64,000 nucleotides of DNA from assembly GCA_963678675.1 (NCBI GenBank), contig OY783198.1:11728580-11792579 (forward strand), read 5' to 3'. Positions 46,601 through 56,928 of the stretch are shown piece after piece (the stretch's first letter is position 1; each line of letters opens with the position of its first letter). Made by a program: the position numbers and the translations under genes. Below the pieces are notes generated by a model, which did no database searches, was not told where the DNA came from, and worked only from the letters and a program-made list of their open reading frames with translations. Origin of the DNA: Xiphydria camelus. Lineage: Eukaryota; Arthropoda; Insecta; Hymenoptera; Xiphydriidae.

Positions 46601-47919
46601 AGAATATGGATAAAAGTACCTCAAGTACTGCTATGGACATACCACAGCTGGTTATTTCAACTATTCCTAGGTGTTGCATACATATCGATGGCGAGAAAGA
46701 TTTTTCCTCTTATAAAAATGTTCTGCGGGCTTTCGTTTTCGATATACAGGATGTCAAAGTTTTGAAAAAAAAATCGTTTTTCTTTAAACCTCGAACTATT
46801 TTTATCTGATTTGAGTGTTGACACCTAATAAAAAGTAGTTCGTGGTTTAAAGAAAAACGTTTTTTTTTTTAAAAACTGACATCCTGTAGGGTAAAACGGG
46901 GTGAGTTGGCGAATGAAGTCGGCCCCTCGTTTCCATTTCTTTCCATAGAAACGAGGGGCCAACTCCATTCGCCAACTCACCCTGTTTTACCTTATATCGA
47001 AAACGACAGCCTGCAGAAAATTTTTGTAAGAGGAAAAATCTTTTTCTTCTTTCATAAGGAATCTACAGTTTCACGTTGTAACACTTACTCTGTTACACCC
47101 TGTATATCGCGGTGATACTAATTACTAAGGATCGTTAATCAGAATTCCGACCATCGCATAGTGGTTCTGAAATAGGTCAAAAGTCCATAATATTCATAAC
47201 TGCTTACTATGATGCTAAGTTCAGATACGTACATTTTTTGGTTTAAGTTATAGTTTGAAGCATGCCCTTGATTATTATATAACATTTTACATGCCATTCT
47301 TATCCCATTTTAATGTATTGAATTTTTATGGTTTCGCAGTCTTATTGTTACGAAATCAGTTTTCTCTATTTAAAACAATTTGCTTGGTTTCAGGTACGTT
47401 TTATAAGTGTACGTTTTCAAGGATGCATATTTTGGAATAATACTAGGTACCAGTATAATACCTATATCTTTTTTAATTATTAAGCTGCTTTTGACTTTTA
47501 TTGTAAGCATTAGGGAAATGTGCTTTTTGTTAAATTATTTTTTCCAACTACTTTTCCTATTACCACCTCTGGAAAAAGTTCTTATATATAAGTATGTTTT
47601 TGAATTATTTTATATCATTTAATAATGAATGTTTCAGTTTAATATATTTTTTTATTATGTTCCATAAACGTTATCATAGTAGAATAAATATTTGGTTAAT
47701 TTTTGGTCTTTTATTTTAACAGTATATCTTTATAGCTAAGACATAAATTTACATCGCACAAATCAGTTATGTAACTCATTAATATACTCATGACCGCGTT
47801 TGCTTAGATCGCCGGACCACTGTGTATCGTTTGTTGGAACACGCAAATTAACAAACTGTAAACTGCGGCACGCTGGCGCAGAAGTACACCCGGGCTCACG
47901 GAATCTGTCGCTGGTGACT

Positions 47920-48090
47920 TTTTTTAAATGTTATTTTTAAACGTACTAACCAATGATTAATCAATCCTCGTGCTTTCATTAACGAGAGTAGACGTCACCG
48001 TAGCTAATGAGGGCATGAGAATTAATTGTTCACTGGTTAGTACGTTTAAAAATAAGGTTTAAAAAAAGTCACCAGCGACAGATTTCGTGA
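47920..48090. repeat. Palindrome with GTCACCAGCGA arms
   Basis: TCGCTGGTGACTTTTTTTAA mirrors to 48085 around about 48005. The right half resembles about 59280-59400 (AGTCACCAGCGA preceded by GGAAATTAATTG), so it is part of a dispersed family. Confidence 0.65.
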
Positions 48091-48779
48091 GCACGGGTGT
48101 AGGTAGGTTAAGAGTCGCCGTTCTCCCGGGGAGCAGACTGCTTCTCACGGTCTTGACCAGTAGAAGTAAGTTCACCCATTTTCGTGCGATGGGAGCGCTT
48201 CCGCAGTTACAGAATAGTGATTCCTTCACTCTCCTTGCTTTTTCAGTGAACATCGCCCGCTCCTCACTTAGAGAATAGCTGTTTAGGTATACGTTTCAAC
48301 GGTCGGGCATGAGCTGGGCGAGGGAAGCTCTCACCCAAAGAACGGTCACTTCCCAGGTACGCTCACTCTCCCCGGAATTACAGAATAGCCGTCGGCGGGA
48401 TCGTGACTCGCCTGGCGCCCATCGTTCCGTCGTCGTGCGCGCGGCATCGTAGCCGCTTAAAGGTTACCGCACACTTGGGCGTCGCGGCGCGTCGCGTCGC
48501 GTCGGGGCGCGTCAGGTCGCGTCGGGTCGCGTTGGGGTGCGTCTAAGCCCGGCGATTATTACCTGAATGTCCATAAATTTTACGACATGCCCGACGATGC
48601 TCGGCGATTCTTACCTGAATGTCAGTAAATTTTACGTCACGGCTCGGTGACGCTCCGCGATGGATGGTGGCATCGCCCACTTTTCCGGCGGCAACCGACA
48701 GATTCGGACTTGAATGTCCGTAAATTTTATAAAATATATTATAATCAGACGGTATCTAGCAGTGCAACAAGATGTATGA

Positions 48780-48961
48780 CGGCAGCAGTAGTTCTAATGA
48801 GGAAATTTGCTTTTACGATAGCATTGATGTCAGAAAGAAATAGAAAGAAGAGAACGTGGATCCATCCTATCAATAAAAAACGCGCCGTTCTTGGAGAATT
48901 CGCTTGTCTAGTCGCGATATTAACCACGAGGTATTTCGATCGCGATGATAGTGAGTGGTAA
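48780..48961 (+). pseudogene. HARBI1-like N-terminal fragment, left arm
   Basis: RNRKKRTWIHPINKKRAVLG, followed by EFACLV, matches the conserved RxWVxPxNxxR...GEFxxL start of HARBI1/ALP1-like transposases. The usual DEEKFFxYFRM part is replaced by TTRYFDRDDSEW and a stop. The mirrored copy is at about 49572-49750 on the minus strand. Confidence 0.6.
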
Positions 48962-49571
48962 GAATCGATATTCCGAATTTCGTCTATTGTGTGATGGACA
49001 AAGACGACCCGTCTTTATGACCGTCCCGTCGGGACGCGTCGTTTGACGCCAAGGATTCGAAGGGAAGAATCCCCGTCCTCGACGCGACGCGACGCGCCGC
49101 GCCGCGCCGCTCTAGTGTGCGGTAGTACATTCATTTGTATGTATTTTATCCAGTCGGTATTTTGACGCGACGCGACGCGAAGAGCCGCTCTGGGCAAGAA
49201 CCCCGTCCCTGACGCGACGCGACGCGTCAAAATACCGACTGGGATAAAATACATACAAATAAATGTACTACCGCACACTAGAGCGGCGCGGCGCGGCGCG
49301 TCGCGTCGCGTCGCGTCGCGTCAGGGACGGGGTTCTTGCCCAGAGCGGCTCTTCGCGTCGCGTCGCGTCAAAATACCGACTGGATAAAATACATACAAAT
49401 GAATGTACTACCGCACACTAGAGCGGCGCGTCGCGTCGCGTCGCGTCGCGTCGAGGACGGGGATTCTTCCCTTCGAATCCTTGGCGTCAAACGACGCGTC
49501 CCGACGGGACGGTCATAAAGACGGGTCGTCTTTGTCCGTCACACAATAGACGAAATTCGGAATATCGATTC

Positions 49572-49753
49572 TTACCACTCACTATTATCGCGATCGAAAT
49601 ACCTCGTGGTTAATATCGCGACTAGACAAGCGAATTCTCCAAGACTGGCGCGTTTTTTATTGATAGGATGGATCCACGTTCTCTTCTTTCTATTTCTTTC
49701 TGACATCAATGCTATCATAAAAGCAAATTTCCTCATTAGAACTACTGCTGCCG
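49572..49753 (-). pseudogene. HARBI1-like N-terminal fragment, right arm
   Basis: Inverted copy of 48780-48961, differing at a few positions (for example KKRASLGEF in place of KKRAVLGEF). It shows the two arms are almost identical. Confidence 0.6.
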
Positions 49754-50134
49754 TCATACATCTTGTTGCACTGCTAGATACCGTCTGATTATAATATATT
49801 TTATAAAATTTACGGACATTCAAGTCCGAATCTGTCGGTTGCCGCCGGAAAAGTGGGCGATGCCACCATCCATCGCGGAGCGTCACCGAGCCGTGACGTA
49901 AAATTTACTGACATTCAGGTAAGAATCGCCGAGCATCGCCGGGCATGTCGTAAAATTTATGGACATTCAGGTAATAATCGCCGGGCTTAGACGCACCCCA
50001 ACGCGACCCGACGCGACCCGACGCGCCCCGACGCGCCCCGACGCGACGCGACGCGCCGCGACGCCCAAGTGTGCGGTAACCTTTATAGTGGCGTAGCGGA
50101 GGGCACCGAGCGCCCTCACCGGAACGCTACGTCA

Positions 50135-50510
50135 TAAAATAAAATAAAATTTAGTATATAAATCGAAACTTGTAGTAGGAAGGCAGAGGGAAAGCACCGA
50201 TGAGAAACAAATAGAAATAAAGTATTATAGTTACCCCGATATTGTAGTTACTCCGATGTTTTTGTTCTTCTCCCACGACTTGGATTCTCCAATATGTAGA
50301 AAGATTAATTCCGCTTAGTCCTCAAAGAGTTCGTCCCGTCCTCATATGCAATGCTGAAAGAAAAAAAGAAGTGACCACAAAGATATGTATTCTTTATAGG
50401 TTATCAAAATGAGTTTAAATGAAGTAATTCAGAAATTAACTTATCTGATTGCATTTCGACTCCTTTTCTGCTGCCTATGATCGATGAATGACTACAGAAA
50501 AATAGCACGG
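50135..50510 (-). repeat. Continuation of the split DUF4817-type element
   Basis: Inverted copy of about 41530-41880 (CAACATCGGAGTAACTA and AGTCGTGGGAGAAGAAC motifs). It is the part displaced by the 43754-50134 insertion. Confidence 0.65.
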
Positions 50511-50849
50511 CTTCTATTTATTAATAATAAAAACACAAACAGCGGTCACATTTTTCGGAGCACCCATCACCTACACTAAAAGTTAGCCGATGTTTTTCAA
50601 ATTGATACGTCTCTTTGGTTTGAGTCCGGGCTATCGGGGTTTGAGTCCGGGCTAACGAAATTACCATTAAATTACAGGAATCGTCGGTATCTCCTAAGCG
50701 CCGAGCGATATGCAACCCATTTGCTGGCATGTATAGTGCGACTGACCCTGTATGTATGTTGTTACATATATTAACTCGAGACGTTGGAATAGTTTTGAGA
50801 AATCCTTTTGCATGCACCGCTGAAATTTCGCCCTTACTTGTAAATAAAT

Positions 50850-51175
50850 GTCGAGCACAACATCGATATTTCGCTGCACTTGTGTTCTTCTGGAACTTCC
50901 TAAAATAATTATAAAAACCCTATATAATTCAGCCCTAACAAGTACAATCTTATCGAGCTGTACCTTATCGAGGAGATCTTTCGACTTAATGATTCCGAAA
51001 TATTTCTATGATGTTTTGCAACATTCGCGAATTTATCGATAAATATATATTTCTATCATACGGTAATGTTCACGAATATTGTAAAATATTGTAGGAATGT
51101 TACAGAAATGTTACTTGCAAAAACGTGCTTTGTGGGGTGTAAATGATGATATTTTGTAATTTTCATCGCTACACT
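50850..51175 (+). pseudogene. DUF4817/DDE_3 transposon fragment
   Basis: Same block as 28200-28520 and 33440-33720 (CATCGATATTTCGCTGCACT, ACCTTATCGAGGAGATCTTT, AACATACGG-type end). No open coding region. Confidence 0.55.
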
Positions 51176-52257
51176 AGAGGCGAAGAAGAGATGAAATAGA
51201 AGTGAGGTACATGCACACTTCACGTTTGACAGGTCGGTGTGTAAATTGGAACTTGTAATAGTACGAAAGAGGAAATATATCGATAGAGAAAAAATAATGA
51301 TAAAGTAATTACTTGATTGTTGTGATCCAATTCCATTGCATCTCCTATTTTTCTCCCACGGCTTTAATTGTGACAGAGAAGAAAAGCCATCGATTCGTCT
51401 CGTGCTCGCATGACGCTGAAACAAAAAATAGAATTATCACAAAGAGATAATTGTCCTTCCATTGAAAGTGAGGTTAAAGCTGTCAGATGGCAATTAAACT
51501 TATATGATAGCAATTCTTCTGAGATACTGCCGTCTCCTTTCCTGCTCTTTATGCACAGGCAACCAGAGAAACACAGCACTGCATCCATTCACTATCTCGA
51601 TTATCGAAAAAAAATACAAACGATTATTAAACTATACGGAGCGTCTGTCACATTCACCACTATTGCGATTCATAACTCCGATTACACTGAATTTTTACAT
51701 TTTATTAACAAGCGCGTCCGATGATCGAAATAAACGCGAGGTTAATCGTTTCGCGAATGGAAATATTTTATTAACTTTGAAAATACCCAACATTTAAGGA
51801 ACATATTCTCTCACACACTCTCACATACATTTGGTGGCGTATGCGTGTGGCCGCATCTGTGTACACATTTCCGATAATGGCCGACTATCCCCGAAGGTAG
51901 GCGAAATTTTTGTGAGATTTTGACATGTATATATCGCCCGAGAAATCGGATTCTCGACTTTTAGGCGCAAGGGGCGTGTCTTCGCGTTGCTAAGGAAGAA
52001 TCTCTGTTAATATGTAACTTATAACATTTATTCTGGTCTCTATCAATTGAGAATAGTCAATTTATATGGCGTAACTAAGCATAGTTTTGATTATAACCGT
52101 ATATTTGTTGAGAAAATTCGATGTAAAAATTGAGGGGTGCAGGGGGCAGACATTTGTGGTGTAAAGAGACACGGGTGCGCCCGCGACATCAGCGCTGTCG
52201 TGTCTGAGCGCGAAACTACTTGAACGAACATGCCGCGAGACACTGCCGTGTCTCTTG
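51175..52257. repeat. Right 1.1-kb arm
   Basis: Complement of 28569-29655. The short frames at 51410-51797 mirror those of the left arm. Confidence 0.75.
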
Positions 52258-52757
52258 ATTTATAGAGCGAGAAATAAGAAAAATATTTCAAATTCATCAA
52301 ATCAAATCTACTGGAAGAATCGAGCGAAACGTTAGACTGTTTATTTAGGAATATTTTAGGGCCGTGTTATGAAACCTCCAGTAGGGCAGGAGATGTAAAC
52401 TCATTACAGCCCCGACCATGCGCCTGTCGGGTATCCTGACAGGGCCTGACAAATTCAGGGAGAATGACGTGTAGAGCCCTTCCAATCTCTCCTTAACATT
52501 TTTCTGCGCGTACTTCAAGAAAACTTTCTTGGAAAATTAAATTTTCATCAGGAAGAATAGTTCTTTCTGAAGAAAATAATTCTGAAGTTCGATACTCCTA
52601 GGACTGATACTTTTAATGATAGAAGTCATTGAAAGCACATGAGTATACTAGTGTGTTTTCCATCGGCAGGCTTGAACAAAGTCGGAAAGGACCAGACGAC
52701 CCGGCGCACAGTGGTCAATTTCCGTGATTTAGGTGGAATTAATTAAATGAATCGACG
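52258..52757. other. Unique flank, nothing recognised
   Basis: No gene, RNA or strong repeat is visible between the right arm and the tandem array. Confidence 0.45.
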
Positions 52758-53250
52758 CATTCATGTCAAACTTGGTATAATGGAGTTTTTTGGCTCGCTG
52801 ATTACGAATCTGAAATCAAATTTCAAAAATTAAAAATGGCGGATCCAATATGGCGGACGAGATTTTCGAAAATCGACGGATTCATGCCAAATTTGGTACA
52901 GGGCGGTTTTTTGGATCGCTGATCATGAATCTGAAGTCAGATTTCAAAAATTAAAAATGGCGGATCCAATATGGCGGTCGAGATTGTCGAAAATCGACAG
53001 ATTCATGCCAAATTTGGTGTAGGGGGATTTTTTGGGTCGCTGATCACGAATCTCAAGTCAGATTTCAAAAATTCAAGATGGCGAATTCAATATGGCGGAC
53101 GAGATTCTCGAAAATCGACGGATTCATGCCGAATTTGGTATTGGGGGGTTTTTCAGGTCGCTGATCACGAATCGGAAGTCAGATTTAAAAATTCAAGATG
53201 GCGGATCCAATACGGCGAACGAGATTTTCGAAAATCGATGCGTCGCTGTG
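52758..53250 (+). repeat. 121-bp tandem repeat, about four copies
   Basis: GGATCCAATATGGCGGACGA recurs at 52841, 52962, 53083 (as GAATTCAATATGG) and 53203, a period of 120-121 bp. Each unit also has TCGCTGATCACGAATCTGAA and GATTCATGCC. The frame 52971-53306 is a repeat artefact. Related single units occur at 4780-5040, inverted at 53290-53470, and more distantly at 27050-27388. Confidence 0.85.
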
Positions 53251-53864
53251 TTTTGCAATACAACATAATAAAAATTAATCAAATTAATAGTATGTTACAA
53301 TCGTAATCAGCAACCCCAAAAACCCCCGAATACTCAATTTCACCCAGATTCGATCAATTTTTGAAGAACCTTTCTGCCATATTGGATCCGCCATATTGTT
53401 TTTCGAAATTTTGACTTTAGATTCGTAATCAGTAACCCCAAAAACCCCGGAGTACTCAATTTTACCTCGATTAATACACGTTTTCGAATTTTGGCCAGCT
53501 TTTCGGGATTTCGTTACACTAGAGGTGCATTGCTTGTCGGAACAGTAACAAATGACAATAATTCTTCCCGGTGCAAATGGTGACAATATGATTATTATGA
53601 TTTTATAGTAGACACACTAGCCTACAAAATACAATAATACTGGCTTTGAAACTTTTTGAAACTTTTTTGTAATTCAACAAAAAGGTATTGAAATACACAT
53701 GTAATTGAAATTAAATAATTTAGAAGTATCCCGATTGTTTTACTTACGGAATGTATGTTTTAACGTAGATAGAAACACAACCTAACAATACCAAAACACA
53801 ATAATGTATCACGACAAGCCGTACCCACGATATCGGTATGTGTGTATAACTTGGTGTCTCTTAC

Positions 53865-54971
53865 CTTATAGGCTCCTATAATTGATTCTACCAAGGTGCC
53901 ATCTGCAGCTTTGCATTTTGCAAATTCTAGTAACTTAGAGGCTGTTATTCTTGAAAATCTAAGTTCATGCCATAATGCTGAATTTGACTGAGCCCTTGTC
54001 ATCTTTTCAGCTTCTTGACAAAGTGAATCTTGTATTTTCAATTGTGCAAAGTTTAAAAAGTCATTACAATCTACACCCCCTTGAGATATAAACTTTAGCA
54101 GCATCTTATGAAGTGACAACGCTTCGAAGTGATCTTGATAATCCAGTAGTGAATATTTCATCAAATGTCCTGTTAAACTGGCTCTCTCTGCTGCTTGTAT
54201 CAGCTCTGCTCGAAATGTACTGAGATCAGGTGAACAGGGTATTGCAGGTTTCTTCATAAGCTCAGCCGCTGTCACAAATTTCTGCGATGTACCAATGGCC
54301 GATAGACGTGGTCTTTTCCAATACGACGTAATCTCTGTTGGCGATGGCTCTTCACTGCGGCGATGCACCCACATCAAAAAAGCAAGGGCATGTTTGCAAC
54401 CGCCTGAAAATTAAATTAAATTAATTAAATTAATTCAATTTAAATCCATACACCATCAGACCATCGAGATTTACCAGCTGATGCTGCACAGTCTTTGCAC
54501 TCAACGTTTACGACTTCCTCTTCTACTTCGTTAACGGAAAGAGTTACAGTGTAATTCTTCGATTGAACTCTGTGTTCCGGACAGACTTTACTCTGTATGA
54601 TGCAAATAGGGCCTTCTCTCTTCACCCCCACGTAACCAACGGCGCTGTTCCCATATTCCTCACGCGAAGCCCTGAAAACAGTTTTTGTAGGTTAAAACAT
54701 AACCTAAATTCGTAGGAATGGTGCTATAATCAGCGATCTTGCATACTGCGTTTTTCTTGATCATCCCTGTCATATTTTAATCAACGAGTAGAGATGCGAG
54801 TACCTATACGAGATAGATAAACTCACAGGTAGGTACTTACGCTGCTGCCTTTGCTCCACGTATCTCGCCAAAGTTTAAGCGTTCGTCACGTTTCAGGAAC
54901 TCTACCATCATAAACATGTCCACCGATGATAAATTGTTGGAAGCAGCCTTCACGAAGCCCTCGGACGTCAT
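53865..54971 (-). CDS. SWIM/YqaJ-type nuclease gene, three exons, 3'-truncated
   Basis: Exon 1 (54971-54841) starts MTSEGFVKAASNN and includes VDMFMMVEFLKRDERLNFG. Exon 2 (54671-54475) starts SREEYGNSAVGYVGVKREG and ends CKDCAASAG. Exon 3 (54403-53865) continues GCKHALAFLMWVHRRSEE and reaches RITASKLLEFAKCK. All junctions have GT/AG sites (GTAAGT, GTAAAT, GTAAGA donors; TTTTCAG acceptors) and keep one open frame of 289 codons. CxC...GCKHA forms a SWIM zinc finger; WHELRFSRITASK is the start of a YqaJ-like nuclease domain. This is the accessory protein I associate with ISL2EU-type elements. Exon 3 ends at AAG|GTAAGA but the next exon, with the nuclease active site, is not found before the repeats at 53470, so the gene is truncated. 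Confidence 0.8.
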
Positions 54972-55085
54972 TTTTAACGAATTCACCACAACATAAGCAA
55001 CTAATCTCGAAAACAAAACACCTATTTACGGATTTACGTAGCGAACCACGCGTTGAAAGTAAATAAGCGGCCATTTACATGATAG

Positions 55086-55093
55086 TGACGTCA
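55086..55093. promoter_or_regulatory. TGACGTCA palindrome upstream of the YqaJ-type gene
   Basis: A perfect CRE/ATF-type octamer lies 115 bp before the ATG at 54971. The same octamer is at 63743-63750 in a similar context (GCGTTCT/GAACGC and GGCCGC/GGCGGC nearby). A regulatory role is inference. Confidence 0.35.
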
Positions 55094-55290
55094 CGACCAA
55101 TAGGATGGCGTTCTCAGAGACGCTTGAAATTTGAATATTTGCATAAAATTAATTAATTAATCTCTTCAAATTAACCGCATAATTCGATTTTTTATGGTGC
55201 TCAGCCTGTTATTTACATTGATAGGTTGCCAGGAAAGAAGAAAATGTTGAGATACAACTTTGATGCAAACACCCAATTCATACCCCTTAA

Positions 55291-56883
55291 GGGGTAATAT
55301 CTAGTGGGAATTTTTTTTCCATTTTTTTTATTGGCTTAAATGGCGTACAAACATGTAAAGAGTAATGTCTGACATCGCCCATTGTTGAAAAAAATTTTAA
55401 GTGCTCGTAAAAGACGAATTTTCGAAGCAAGTTCGAGCGCTGGGAAATGGCAAATTGAGTTTCAGAGTGAGTTTCGACACTTTTACTCGGTACCTGCGGT
55501 GCGATTTTAGTTCCTAAATGAGGTACAGATAGTGCTAATTGGTAGTTTGAAGCAAATATTGAACATACGTTGGCTGAATAGCCATTTTAGTCGTTGCAAT
55601 CGAACTGCGAACATGTGTTGCGAGCGTTGTGTGGCCAGTTTTCTCATGCATTTGAGTCGTGTTTTCAATTATTTTGTGAATTTTATTGAACTATATTGAA
55701 AGATAAGTGATGATAAAGTGTACAGTAATCGTAAAGGTACAAAATATAACACCACTGTTACTAAGCCGAGCAAAATGAGCAATCGGAAGCCACCTAACCG
55801 TTATTCTATGGATAGCTTGCCAGACGAGTTCCTCAGTGCTTCGGCAAAAAAACTGAAACCTGGCATTTCTGGCGACCACAGAGACATCTATGAAGGTTTC
55901 GGGTATCGTCTCATCAATTTTATTTAAGTATTTACGACGCTTTCTCAACTGATCGTATGCAAAAAGTGTAAGGGCGACATAAGTTTTACGGAAGTAAAAG
56001 AAGATAGTGGATATAGCAGTAAATGTTGCGGTTATAACTTTTAATGACGAATTATCTAGTGTAATGACGGTCATGGATGTACTCGGAATCACCGTTGGTC
56101 GTTAATGTTTCGATTTTTGTATGGAAACTGACTTGCGCCATATTGAACTTGCCGAGCGCTCACTATCCGAAGGCGGCAGAACCAGCCGTCATGACGCTAG
56201 ATCGGCAAGAAAAAAAATCGAGAGGAGAGAAATCGTCGCAGAAAGCCAGTTATATGGTGCTGGGATAGCAGAGTAAAGGTAAAAAAATCAACAAGCCTGT
56301 ATCTTAAAAATTTTATGTAGATAACACATTGTGAAACTTTAAACGCGTTTATCTCGAAACCATGTTTTCAAAAACGGCTAGCAGTAGAACTCGAGGAGTT
56401 TTTATCCGATTGACTTGAAATTTTGGCTGTACCTTCTTAGATAGATTATCTAGAGAAGTACATACGATTTTTGAATTTGATAAACAATTACGATTGTTAT
56501 AGACAAATTGAAGCCGATTCTTTAGTCGAAAATTCGTTTCTTTTTCAGTGTTCCCAAATTTTCAAAAATCAAGATTTCTGAATATCCGTGTGTACTTCTG
56601 TAGCTATACTCGTGTATATCATGAAAAAATTTTCTCATTATTCCAGATACGTTCGTTGAGGACTTCTACTGCTAACCGGGGGACGCCTACACAAAATTGA
56701 CGTTCGTTCCGTGCACTGCTGAGCCGCCATTTTGTTATAAAAATTTAAATAAAAAATGTTTCTTTGCACCTGAAGACAAGTTCAATGAGCCCTTATAATT
56801 TTGCATTAATCGGTTGTTTAATAAAGACACCAAAAATTCACAAAGAACCTTCTCATTTCTTGCTTCTGACTAGACATTACCCC
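55291..56883. mobile_element. TTAA-flanked element
   Basis: The ends GGGGTAATATCTAGT and the complement of GGGGTAATGTCTAGT are flanked by TTAA (55287-55290 and 56884-56887). TTAA targets are typical of piggyBac and Kolobok elements. No transposase is recognisable, only a short frame at 55774-55927. Confidence 0.75.
55774..55927 (+). CDS. Short unknown ORF inside the TTAA element
   Basis: MSNRKPPNRYSMDSLPDEF begins a 50-residue frame with a basic start and no domain I recognise. A donor-like GAAG|GTTTCG lies near its end, so it could be a first exon. A longer frame on the opposite strand (55691-56092) is an alternative and equally unrecognised. Confidence 0.25.
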
Positions 56884-56928
56884 TTAATAGCGTCTGTAGA
56901 TCACAAGTTCCAAGTTCTAGAAATTCTA

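Larger units (their letters stand above)
44901..47875. repeat. Long inverted repeat, arms about 1.1 kb
   Basis: The left arm (44901 to about 45996) and right arm (about 46715-47875) are inverted copies starting CAGCGTGCCGCAGTTTACAG. Both arms carry the same smaller insertions, for example a palindrome with GAGTTGGCGAATG and a TACAGGATGTCAG palindrome, so the arms were copied after these had landed. The loop (45997-46714) is single-copy. Confidence 0.8.
44729..48392. repeat. Outer inverted element ACGGCTATTCTGTAA
   Basis: ACGGCTATTCTGTAAC at 44729 and its complement at 48377-48392 bound this part. Further CTATTCTGTAAC motifs occur near both ends (about 44812 and 48205-48217). It encloses the long palindrome at 44901-47875 and the small palindrome at 47920-48090. 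Confidence 0.55.
48459..50084. repeat. 1.6-kb near-perfect palindrome with GCGTC arrays
   Basis: The ends AAAGGTTACCGCACACTTGG and complement bound arms of about 800 bp that mirror around 49260-49275. Arrays of GCGTC/GACGC pentamers occur near the ends and around the centre, with smaller nested palindromes (TACCGCACACTAGAGCGGCG). Each arm carries a HARBI1-like fragment, so the palindrome derives from a Harbinger-type element or captured part of one. Confidence 0.8.
43754..50134. mobile_element. 6.4-kb composite insertion
   Basis: The uninterrupted mate copy (complement of about 41880) reads ACTAAAAATAAAATAAAA. Here ACTAAAAAT is followed by TGTGACGTGGAG at 43754, and the AAATAAAATTTAG part resumes after ACGCTACGTCA at about 50134. 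The TG...CA borders resemble a long terminal repeat, but no retrotransposon proteins are found inside, only a GC-rich segment and two large palindromes. Confidence 0.55.

Noticed and set aside
52758..53250. CRISPR-like array
   Set aside because: The 121-bp units are nearly identical along their length with no repeat/spacer alternation, and the DNA is eukaryotic.
55691..56092. 133-codon minus-strand frame as a membrane protein
   Set aside because: Hydrophobic runs arise from AT-rich sequence opposite another frame; no start context, splice site or homology is recognised.
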